Shown here: piece by piece, positions 25,512-31,772 of the stretch | How the letters are laid out: each line of letters opens with the position of its first letter | Numbering within the stretch: position 1 is the first letter of the stretch | DNA from: Chloroflexota bacterium | GTDB lineage: Bacteria; Chloroflexota; Anaerolineae; Anaerolineales; UBA4823 | DNA: 39,958 nt | Reading direction: 5' to 3' | NCBI GenBank assembly: GCA_029557965.1 | Contig: JAKQIM010000010.1 | Location: forward strand, 1-39,958 | The notes under the pieces: model-generated | Told to the model about the DNA's origin: nothing | The model's input: the letters and a program-made list of their open reading frames with translations, nothing else | Database searches by the model: none | Position numbers and translations under genes: made by a program

Positions 25512-25519
25512 ATTATAAT
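25512..25519. promoter_or_regulatory. Overlapping divergent -10 boxes of the SixA-like and HAD genes
   Basis: ATTATAAT at 25512-25519 provides TATAAT on the plus strand (25514-25519) and on the minus strand (25512-25517). The minus gene would be leaderless (7-nt spacer). The plus gene would have a short leader with AGAGG. Confidence 0.6.
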
Positions 25520-25535
25520 CGCTTCATAGAGGTTT

Positions 25536-26228
25536 ATGATGATCCGTGCATTGGTTTTTGACTTCGACGGCCTGATCCTGGAGACCGAGGCCCCCATCTA
25601 CGAATCCTGGCTGGCCCTGTACCAGTCTTACGGCTTCCCTTTGCCCTTTGAAACCTGGGCCACCATCATCGGCACCGCCGATATCTCTGGCTTTGACCCG
25701 CCGCGCGAGCTGGAGCGCCTGGTGGGCAGGCCCCTGGATTGGGAAGCCATCGAAGCGCAGCGCGGCCGCCATGAGCAAGCGCTGATCGCACAGCAGCCCA
25801 TTCTGCCGGGCGTGGTGCAGTACCTGCAAGACGCCCAACGCCTGGGCCTGCGGGTGGGGCTGGCCTCCAGCTCACCCCGCACCTGGGTGGCGGGGCATTT
25901 AGAGCGCCTGGGGTTGATGAAATACTTCCAAGCCGTTTACACCAGCGACGATGTGGCGCGCACCAAGCCCGATCCAGAGCTGTACCGCTCGGCCCTGGCG
26001 GCTTTGGGGGCTGCCCCAGGGCAAGCGATTGCCTTTGAAGATTCCACCAACGGCATCCGGGCCGCCAAGGGCGCCGGGATGTTCTGCGTGGCGGTGCCCA
26101 CTCCCTTCACCCGCGGCATGCCCATGCACGAGGCCGACCTGAAGCTGGGGTCGCTGGCAGAGGTCAAGTTAGAGGAATTGGTCAAGCTGGAAACCTTTAT
26201 CACATCATCATTGACAACAGAAAATTGA
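25536..26228 (+). CDS. HAD-superfamily hydrolase, beta-phosphoglucomutase-like (subfamily IA)
   Basis: 230 residues. Motif I is FDFDGLILETE (nucleophile Asp and general-acid Asp). The four-helix cap follows, then motif II in GLASSS, motif III Lys in ARTKPDPELY and motif IV FEDSTNGIRAAKGAG. Such enzymes hydrolyse sugar phosphates or related small phosphates, or interconvert beta-glucose phosphates; the substrate is unknown. AGAGG stands 3 nt before the first ATG, and a second ATG follows at once with better spacing. The stop codon lies at the edge of the palindromic repeat at 26225. Confidence 0.9.
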   Translation: MMIRALVFDFDGLILETEAPIYESWLALYQSYGFPLPFETWATIIGTADISGFDPPRELERLVGRPLDWEAIEAQRGRHEQALIAQQPILPGVVQYLQDAQRLGLRVGLASSSPRTWVAGHLERLGLMKYFQAVYTSDDVARTKPDPELYRSALAALGAAPGQAIAFEDSTNGIRAAKGAGMFCVAVPTPFTRGMPMHEADLKLGSLAEVKLEELVKLETFITSSLTTEN

Positions 26229-26293
26229 CAGGGATGGACAAGATGAACAGGATTTACCCGATTTATCCTGCCTATCTTGTTCATCCCTGTCAA
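26225..26293. repeat. Interspersed palindromic repeat of the GACAGGGATG...CATCCCTGTC type
   Basis: 29-nt arms (26225-26253 and 26265-26293) matching at 25 positions, with an 11-nt loop. There is no U-tract, so it is not a classic terminator. It overlaps the last codon of the HAD gene. Elements of this composition are familiar in environmental bacterial genomes, from memory. Confidence 0.7.
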
Positions 26294-26318
26294 AAGATTC
26301 TTTCAGAGGAGATTGGAT

Positions 26319-27305
26319 ATGAAAGTCTTATTCATCGGTGGTACCGGCATCATCAGCTCAGCTTCTAGCAAGCTGGCCCTGCAAAAAGGCATCGAGCTGT
26401 ACCTGCTCAACCGCGGCAAGAGCTTCCGCCCGGTGCCGGATGGCGCCAGGGTGTTAGCCGGCGATATCCGCGACCTGGCCTCGGCCCAGGCCGCCCTGGG
26501 CGAGCACAGCTTCGACGCGGTGGTAGATTGGGTGGCCTTCACCCCCCAGCACATCGAGACCGACCTGGCGCTCTTTGCCGGGCGCACCCGGCAGTACATC
26601 TTCATCAGCTCGGCCTCGGCTTACCAAACCCCGCCCGCATCGCTGCCAGTGACCGAAAGCACGCCCCTGGACAATCCCTTCTGGGAATACTCACGCAACA
26701 AGATCGCCTGCGAAGAACGGCTGATGCGCGCCTACCGCGAGCAGAAGTTCCCCATCACGGTGGTGCGCCCTTCGCACACCTACGACGCCACCCTGCTGCC
26801 TTTCCACGGCGGCTACACCAACATCGCCCGCATGCGCCAGGGCAAGCCGGTGGTGGTGCATGGCGATGGCACCTCGCTGTGGACTTTGACCCACCATGCC
26901 GATTTTGCCGTGGGGCTGGTGGGGCTGCTGGGCAGCCCGCACGCCATCGGCGACACCTTCCACATCACCTCTGACGAGTGGCTGAGCTGGAACCAGATCT
27001 ACACCCTGCTGGCTGAGGCCGCCGGGGCAGTGCCCCAGTTGGTTCACGTGCCGTCTGAGCTGATCGCGGCCTTCGATCCTGAGCTGGGGCCGGGCCTGCT
27101 GGGCGATAAAGCCCACAGCATGATCTTCGACAACAGCAAGATCCGCCGCCTGGTGCCCGAGTTCCAGCCGCGCATCCCCTTCTGGCAGGGGGCGCGCGAG
27201 ATCATCGCCTGGTACGATGCCCACCCCCAGTTCCAGCAGGTAGACCCGGTGTTTGACGCCCTGCAAGACCGCATCATCGCCGCCGTGCAGAGCATCCGTC
27301 CCTGA
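26319..27305 (+). CDS. NAD-dependent epimerase/dehydratase-like extended SDR
   Basis: 328 residues. The N-terminal Rossmann motif is MKVLFIGGTGIISSASSKLAL, a G-x-x-G-x-x-S variant instead of the usual G-x-x-G-x-x-G. Next come LNRGKS, LAGDIRD (adenine pocket), FISSASAYQ, and YSRNKIACE (the Tyr-x-x-x-Lys catalytic pair). The C-terminal part has HVP.ELIAAFDP and FDNSKIRRLVPEF, as in plant CSP41-like and sugar-nucleotide SDR proteins. The real substrate is not evident. AGAGGAG stands about 8 nt before the ATG at 26319; an in-frame start at 26277 lies in the repeat and lacks a ribosome-binding site. Confidence 0.88.
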   Translation: MKVLFIGGTGIISSASSKLALQKGIELYLLNRGKSFRPVPDGARVLAGDIRDLASAQAALGEHSFDAVVDWVAFTPQHIETDLALFAGRTRQYIFISSASAYQTPPASLPVTESTPLDNPFWEYSRNKIACEERLMRAYREQKFPITVVRPSHTYDATLLPFHGGYTNIARMRQGKPVVVHGDGTSLWTLTHHADFAVGLVGLLGSPHAIGDTFHITSDEWLSWNQIYTLLAEAAGAVPQLVHVPSELIAAFDPELGPGLLGDKAHSMIFDNSKIRRLVPEFQPRIPFWQGAREIIAWYDAHPQFQQVDPVFDALQDRIIAAVQSIRP

Positions 27306-27311
27306 TGGAAA

Positions 27312-27351
27312 AAAAGCATGGGGCTGTGCATCAATACAGTCCCATGCTTTT
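27312..27351 (+). terminator. Intrinsic terminator after the SDR gene
   Basis: 16-bp arms (27312-27327 and 27336-27351) with one G-U wobble that pairs in the rightward RNA but would be A-C in the leftward one. It ends in T4. On the minus strand it has a T7 tract, so it may also stop leftward readthrough. Confidence 0.8.
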
Positions 27352-27522
27352 AAAAGCAGAAGGCCGCCTCACGAAGAGACGACCCTCTGGTGCGCTGCGG
27401 CATCCTTATCCAATCTGGAGGAGGGATGCCGCAACGCTACAGCTGGTACTACGATCAGTATCCATAGCGCACATCACCTCCTCATCAGTGGGATAGCGAT
27501 TGTGGTTGGCTATCCTGCCAAC
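27351..27522 (-). ncRNA. Candidate structured small RNA of about 170 nt, unknown family
   Basis: This lies on the minus strand behind a sigma-70-type promoter (27529-27557). The predicted +1 at about 27522 begins with a hairpin GUUGGC-AGGAUA-GCCAAC; its loop GGAUA can pair with UAUCC just downstream, an H-type pseudoknot. Stem P1 (27466-27472 with 27390-27396, GUGCGCU/AGCGCAC) encloses a UACU/AGUA hairpin (27447-27460) and a 9-bp stem (27424-27432 with 27397-27405). The loop of that stem can pair with GAGGAGG at 27477-27483. The 3' end is a hairpin (27376-27388 with 27358-27370) whose three G-U pairs exist only on this strand, followed by GCUUUU. AGGAGGUGAU at about 27474-27483 matches the full ribosomal anti-Shine-Dalgarno complement. 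No known family is recognised. Confidence 0.45.
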
Positions 27523-27528
27523 AAGTTT

Positions 27529-27557
27529 AGTATCGCATAAAACCAGCCAAGAGTCAA
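27529..27557 (-). promoter_or_regulatory. Sigma-70-like promoter for the candidate small RNA
   Basis: On the minus strand TTGACT (27552-27557), 17-nt spacer, GATACT (27529-27534). This is the best-formed -35/-10 pair seen in the window. Confidence 0.55.
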
Positions 27558-27650
27558 TAGAAATTTAGATAAGATTACTAGCAATTCTGTAAGGGAATGC
27601 CCGGGGGCAGCGGCGGGTAAGGCATTTTCCCATCCGGCCTGCTTCGGGGA

Positions 27651-27656
27651 TATAAT
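27651..27656 (+). promoter_or_regulatory. -10 box of the ABC exporter gene
   Basis: TATAAT with a 23-nt leader that holds AAGGAGG, 7 nt before the ATG at 27680. This promoter excludes the region 27358-27600 from the exporter mRNA. Confidence 0.55.
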
Positions 27657-27679
27657 ACCCCCTGCAAGGAGGAATACAT

Positions 27680-29644
27680 ATGATGCATGGCGGCGGATGG
27701 CATTCAATTATTAGCTCACCAGACGAAAAACCGACGGTTACCTGGGCCTTGCTGCGGCGCGTGTTGGGCTATGCCCTGCCATACCGCGGGCAGATCATTG
27801 GCATGCTGGTCACCATTTTGGTCACCGCCGGCCTGACGCTACTCACCCCGCTGGTGATGCGCGACCTGATCGACCACACCATCCCCACCAAGGATGTCCA
27901 ACGGCTGGTGTGGCTGGCCCTGGCCCTGCTCGCTATCCCGGCCTTGCGCGGCGGGGTGAACGTGATCCAACGCCGCTTGAATGCCAGCGTGGGCGAAGGG
28001 GTGATCTATGACCTGCGCGTGGCGCTCTTCACCCGCCTGCAGCGCATGTCGCTGCGCTTCTTCACCAACACCAAGGTCGGCGAGCTGATGAGCCGCCTGA
28101 ACAACGACGTGGTCGGCGCGCAGAACGCCATCAGCAACACCATCGTGGGCATCATCACCAACGTCATTGAAGCCATCGCCCTGCTGGTGGTGATGATCAG
28201 CATGGAATGGCGGCTGACCCTCATCAGCGTGCTGATCCTGCCGCTTTTCATCCTGGCGGCGCGGCGCATGGGCACCCGCCTGCGAGATATTGCCCGCAAA
28301 GGCATGGATGCCAACGCCGCCATGAACGCCATGATGAACGAAACGCTCAACATCGGCGGCGCGCTGCTGGTCAAGCTGTTTGGCCGCCAGCAGGCTGAGG
28401 TGGGGCGCTTCCAACAACGCGCCGGCAGCGTGCGCCAGGTGGGCGTGGAACGGGCGGTGGTGGGCTCGGTCTTTATTGTCATCATCGGCCTGGTGGGCGC
28501 AATCGGCAACGCCCTGGTGTACGGCATCGGCGGGTACCTGGTGATCCGAGATACCTTCACCATCGGCACCATCGTGGCCTTCGTCTCGTACATGGGCATA
28601 TTGTACGGTGCGCTGCAAGGGCTGGCGAATGCACCGGTGGAGTTTGCCACCTCGATGGTCTCTTTCGAGCGCGTCTTCGAGGTGATCGACCTGCCGCAAG
28701 AGATCGTCGAGAGGCCGGATGCGCGGGCCTTAGAGAACATTGACGGCGCGCTGGTGTTTGAAGACGTGACCTTCCAGTACGACAGCAGCGATACGGCCCT
28801 GCTCAGCGAGGTCAAGCGCTTCGGGCGCATGGATGACGTCAAGGCCGTGCTCTCAGGCGAGGGCGCGCAAGAGGCGCAGAAGCCAGGCCGGGCCAATGCC
28901 CCGCCTGCCGCGGCGGATGAAGAGGGCGGCGAAGAAGCCACCCACAGCCAGGCACGCCTCAACGCCCTGGAACACGTCAGCTTCAGTGCCCAGCCGGGCC
29001 AATTGGTGGCCCTGGTGGGGCCCAGCGGGGCCGGCAAGACCACCCTCACCTACCTGATCCCGCGCCTGTACGACCCCACTCAGGGGCGCATCCTGCTGGA
29101 CGGGCACGACCTGCGCCACGTGACGCTCGACTCGCTCTCCTCGCAGATCGGCATGGTGACGCAAGAGACGCACCTGTTCCACGATACTATCCGCACCAAC
29201 CTGCTCTACGCCCGCCTGGAAGCCACCCAGGAGGAGATCGAGGCCGCCTGCCAGGCCGCCAACCTGCACGATTTCATCGCCGGGCTGCCAGACGGTTACG
29301 ACACCGTGGTCGGCGAGCGCGGCTACCGCCTCTCGGGCGGCGAGAAGCAGCGCCTGGCCCTGGCACGCGTCATCTTGAAGAACCCGCGCCTGCTGGTGCT
29401 GGACGAAGCCACCAGCCACCTGGACAGCGAATCGGAAGCCCTGATCCAAGAGGCGCTCAAGCGGGTGATGCAGGGGCGCACGAGCATCGTCATTGCCCAC
29501 CGCCTGAGCACCATCCTGGCTGCCGACCAGATCCTGGTCTTCGACCGCGGGCGGGTGATCGAACGCGGCGACCACCGCACCCTGCTGGCCCAAGACGGGA
29601 TGTACGCCCAGCTCTACGAGACGCAGTTCAAACGGGAAAATTGA
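27680..29644 (+). CDS. ABC transporter, fused TMD-NBD half-exporter with an NBD insertion
   Basis: 654 residues. A six-helix type-IV exporter TMD spans about 20-330; MsbA/lipid/multidrug families share this fold. NBD motifs: A-loop Tyr367 (FQY), Walker A GPSGAGKTT about 446-454, Q-loop MVTQETHLF, signature LSGGE 551-555, Walker B LLVLDEATSHLD, and H-loop IAHRLS. All catalytic residues are present, so it should work as a homodimer. From A-loop to Walker A there are about 85 residues instead of about 30: an insert of about 55 residues containing EVKRFGRMDDVKAVLSGEGA, then an Ala/Glu-rich stretch. The substrate is unknown. The stop overlaps the next start (TGATG), so the hydrolase gene is co-translated. 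Confidence 0.92.
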   Translation: MMHGGGWHSIISSPDEKPTVTWALLRRVLGYALPYRGQIIGMLVTILVTAGLTLLTPLVMRDLIDHTIPTKDVQRLVWLALALLAIPALRGGVNVIQRRLNASVGEGVIYDLRVALFTRLQRMSLRFFTNTKVGELMSRLNNDVVGAQNAISNTIVGIITNVIEAIALLVVMISMEWRLTLISVLILPLFILAARRMGTRLRDIARKGMDANAAMNAMMNETLNIGGALLVKLFGRQQAEVGRFQQRAGSVRQVGVERAVVGSVFIVIIGLVGAIGNALVYGIGGYLVIRDTFTIGTIVAFVSYMGILYGALQGLANAPVEFATSMVSFERVFEVIDLPQEIVERPDARALENIDGALVFEDVTFQYDSSDTALLSEVKRFGRMDDVKAVLSGEGAQEAQKPGRANAPPAAADEEGGEEATHSQARLNALEHVSFSAQPGQLVALVGPSGAGKTTLTYLIPRLYDPTQGRILLDGHDLRHVTLDSLSSQIGMVTQETHLFHDTIRTNLLYARLEATQEEIEAACQAANLHDFIAGLPDGYDTVVGERGYRLSGGEKQRLALARVILKNPRLLVLDEATSHLDSESEALIQEALKRVMQGRTSIVIAHRLSTILAADQILVFDRGRVIERGDHRTLLAQDGMYAQLYETQFKREN

Positions 29645-30060
29645 TGAATATTTACTTTGCCTGCTCGATCACCGGCGGCCGGCAGGACGAGGCCGTGTAT
29701 CAAGAACTGGTGGCGGCCCTGCTGGCTGACGGCCACCAGGTGCCCACCGCCCTGCTGGCTGGCTCAGATGTGGTGGCCCTGGAACACATCACGGCGGCGG
29801 ATGATATTTACCGCCGCGATACAGAATGGATCCGGGGCTGCGACCTGCTGGTAGCCGAGATCAGCACCCCCTCCCACGGCGTGGGCTACGAGATCGGCTA
29901 CGCGCTGGGGCTGGGCAAGCCGGTGCTGTGCCTGCACCGCCAGGGAGTCAAGATATCCAAGATGATCACCGGCAACCCCGCCCCCCACCTGAGCGTGCTG
30001 GCCTACGAGACCGCCGAAGAGGCCGTCAGGCTGTTGAAAGCGCATTTACAAAAAGCTTGA
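29644..30060 (+). CDS. DNPH1/RCL-like nucleoside 2-deoxyribosyltransferase-family N-hydrolase
   Basis: 138 residues. It starts MNIYFACSITGGRQDEAVY, the phosphate/base-binding loop of 5-hydroxymethyl-dUMP N-hydrolases (human DNPH1 opens in the same style). Later motifs: RRDTEWIRGCDLLVAEISTPS, with the catalytic Glu in VAE, and HGVGYEIGYALGLGKPVLCL. The family cleaves the N-glycosidic bond of deoxynucleoside monophosphates and so cleans the nucleotide pool; the exact base preference cannot be read. Its ATG overlaps the ABC exporter stop by one base. A TTG one codon upstream is an alternative start. Confidence 0.88.
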   Translation: MNIYFACSITGGRQDEAVYQELVAALLADGHQVPTALLAGSDVVALEHITAADDIYRRDTEWIRGCDLLVAEISTPSHGVGYEIGYALGLGKPVLCLHRQGVKISKMITGNPAPHLSVLAYETAEEAVRLLKAHLQKA

Positions 30061-30061
30061 T

Positions 30062-30140
30062 CCACCGCAGGGACGCAGGGTGCGCTGAGTTTTAATCACT
30101 CTAGCCCTGCGTTCTCCGCGTCTCAGCGTTAAAAGGTTTA
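30062..30140. repeat. Interspersed imperfect palindrome of the CGCAGGGACGCAGGG...CCCTGCG type
   Basis: The left half has CGCAGGGACGCAGGG and the right half CCCTGCGTTCTCCGCGTCTCAGCG. It fills the gap between the hydrolase and rarD. It is similar in style to the repeats at 6298 and 26225 but differs in sequence. Confidence 0.5.
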
Positions 30141-30144
30141 ATCT

Positions 30145-31035
30145 ATGAATACAGGCATTCTGATCGGCATCGCTACTTATATCTTATGGGGCCTGCTGCC
30201 CATCTTCTGGCGCGCCATCCACCAGGTGCCGGCGATCGAGATCTTGGGCCATCGCATGGTCTGGTCGCTGCTGTTTGTGATCGCCATCCTGACCCTGCGC
30301 AAAGATTGGGGCTGGCTGAAGCCCGCCCTGCGCCAGCCGCGCACCCTGGGCACATATGTGCTGGCGGCGGCCCTGCTCTCGGTCAACTGGTTCACCTACA
30401 TCTGGGGCGTCAACGCCGGGTTCATCGTCGAGACCAGCCTGGGCTACTTTATCAACCCGCTGGTGAGCATGCTGTTGGGGGTGCTGTTCTTGGGCGAGCG
30501 GCTGCGGCGCGGCCAGGTGGTGGCGGTGGGGCTGGCGGTGGTGGGGGTGCTGTACCTGACGCTGGATTACGGCCGCCTGCCGTGGATTGCGCTGGTGCTG
30601 GCGTTCAGCTTTGGCCTGTACGGGCTGATCAAGAAGACCGCCCCGCTGGGCTCGGTGCAGGGCTTCACCATCGAGACCACGGCCATGTTCCTGCCGGCGC
30701 TGGGATATTTGCTATATTTGCAGTTCAGCGGCGGGGCATCCTTCGTCAACGGCGGGGGCTTTGTGACGGTGATGCTGTTCTTGACCGGGGCGGTGACTTC
30801 GATCCCCATCCTGCTTTTCGGCACAGCCGCCCGGCGCATCCCGCTCTCGATGATCGGCTTCTTGCAGTACATCGCCCCCACCTTGCAGTTCTTGCTGGGG
30901 GTGCTGGTGTATAAGGAGCCTTTCCCGCCCTCGCGCCTGGTGGGCTTCATCATCATCTGGACGGCGCTGGTGGTGTATACCTTCGAGGGGCTGTGGGTGC
31001 GGTGGAGGGTGGAAAAAGTGAAGAGCCAGGAGTGA
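30145..31035 (+). CDS. rarD: RarD-type EamA/DMT transporter
   Basis: 296 residues with about ten TM helices in two EamA-like halves. It opens with GILIGIATYILWGLLPIFWRAIHQVPAIEILGHRMVWS, split here as ATYILWGLLPIFW and EILGHRMVWS, both typical of RarD (chloramphenicol-sensitivity protein in older annotation). Mid-protein: NWFTYIWGVNAGFIVETSLGYFINPL is the RarD hallmark, then FLGERL. The second half has GFLQYIAPTLQFLLGVL. An inner-membrane metabolite transporter; its substrate is unknown. AAAGG lies about 8 nt before the ATG. Confidence 0.92.
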   Translation: MNTGILIGIATYILWGLLPIFWRAIHQVPAIEILGHRMVWSLLFVIAILTLRKDWGWLKPALRQPRTLGTYVLAAALLSVNWFTYIWGVNAGFIVETSLGYFINPLVSMLLGVLFLGERLRRGQVVAVGLAVVGVLYLTLDYGRLPWIALVLAFSFGLYGLIKKTAPLGSVQGFTIETTAMFLPALGYLLYLQFSGGASFVNGGGFVTVMLFLTGAVTSIPILLFGTAARRIPLSMIGFLQYIAPTLQFLLGVLVYKEPFPPSRLVGFIIIWTALVVYTFEGLWVRWRVEKVKSQE

Positions 31036-31061
31036 ATGGTGGAGAGTGAATAGTGGATAGA

Positions 31062-31075
31062 GGTCGAATTCGACC
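31062..31075. repeat. 14-nt perfect palindrome at the 5' end of the transposase reading frame
   Basis: GGTCGAATTCGACC. It lies where the transposase homology begins, just after short GTGAATGGTGGAGAGTGAATAGTGG-like repeats at 31031-31056. Confidence 0.5.
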
Positions 31076-31143
31076 CTCATAAACACCACCGCCGTTCCAT
31101 CCGCCTGCCAGGCTATGATTACGCCCAGCCGGGAGCGTATTTT

Positions 31144-31650
31144 GTGACGCTGGTGACGTGGCGGCGGGAGGATTTGTTCGGGGCGGTGGTGGATGGCGAG
31201 ATGGTATTGAATCCGTTGGGCGAAATTGTGCGCCGCGAATGGTTCAAGAGCGCCGAAATCCGCGCCAACGTTGAATTACGCGAGGATGAATTTGTGGTGA
31301 TGCCGAATCATGTACACGGGATTATCGTATTGACGGATAGTCGGGGTCGGGGCGACCGGCCGGTCGCCCCGACAACAATCGCCCCGACAACAATCGCCCC
31401 GACGGTAGACGAGGCGTTACGACCGCGCGGGCCAGTGCCCCAATCCATCGGAGCGATCATGGCTGGGTTTAAATCCGCCGTGACGAAATGCATCAACGAG
31501 GTGCGCCAAACCCCTGGCGTTCCCGTTTGGCAGCGCAATTATTATGAACACATTATCCGCGGCCAGCCAGAACGACAACGCATTGGCAATTACATTCTGA
31601 ACAATCCCCATAACTGGGAAAATGACGATGAAAAACCCGATCATACCTGA
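31144..31650 (+). CDS. REP-associated (Y1/HUH) transposase, start codon uncertain
   Basis: Single-strand-specific HUH transposase relative of IS200/IS605 and RAYT proteins. The HUH motif is MPNHVHGIIV, and the catalytic Tyr lies in RNYYEHIIRG near the C-terminus. The open frame and homology extend upstream to 31054 (the translation there includes RRSIRLPGYDYAQPGAYF), but an in-frame TAG lies at 31051-31053 and there is no ATG, GTG or TTG before GTG 31144. Starting at that GTG would cut off the first beta strand. So the gene is either start-damaged or uses a rare start such as ATA 31057. Its middle contains a perfect REP-like palindrome and 15-bp tandem repeats that encode APTTI. No terminal ends are recognised. 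Confidence 0.75.
   Translation: MTLVTWRREDLFGAVVDGEMVLNPLGEIVRREWFKSAEIRANVELREDEFVVMPNHVHGIIVLTDSRGRGDRPVAPTTIAPTTIAPTVDEALRPRGPVPQSIGAIMAGFKSAVTKCINEVRQTPGVPVWQRNYYEHIIRGQPERQRIGNYILNNPHNWENDDEKPDHT
31346..31373. repeat. 28-nt perfect REP-like palindrome inside the transposase gene
   Basis: The symmetric centre is GGCC, with arms GTCGGGGCGACC and its complement. It encodes RGRGDRPVAP. From 31366 it continues into two copies of a 15-bp unit (CGCCCCGACAACAAT) and a third partial copy. Confidence 0.8.
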
Positions 31651-31772
31651 CAGAATCTCGCCTCGCAAAACCGCACCCAAAGGCGGTTAATGATGTAGAA
31701 TTAAAACCGCACTGTTAACGAATGACCGATGACCGGAAACTGATCTCTAGTTTTAGAAAAAGCGAGGCCTTG

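Noticed and set aside
27426-27467. Mini-ORF on the plus strand (13 codons, Tyr/Trp-rich) with GGAGGAGGG before its ATG, resembling an aromatic amino-acid leader peptide.
   Set aside because: There is no plus-strand promoter nearby, the ABC exporter has its own promoter downstream, and the G-U pairing in the adjacent hairpin supports the opposite strand. Purine-rich complements of the minus-strand stems would create this look by chance.
27351-27680. T-box or other known riboswitch before the ABC exporter.
   Set aside because: No T-box UGGNACCGCG-type sequence and no class consensus I know on either strand.
31366-31410. Short tandem repeats that could look like a tiny CRISPR array.
   Set aside because: The 15-bp units are contiguous, without spacers, in frame inside the transposase gene, and no cas genes are present.
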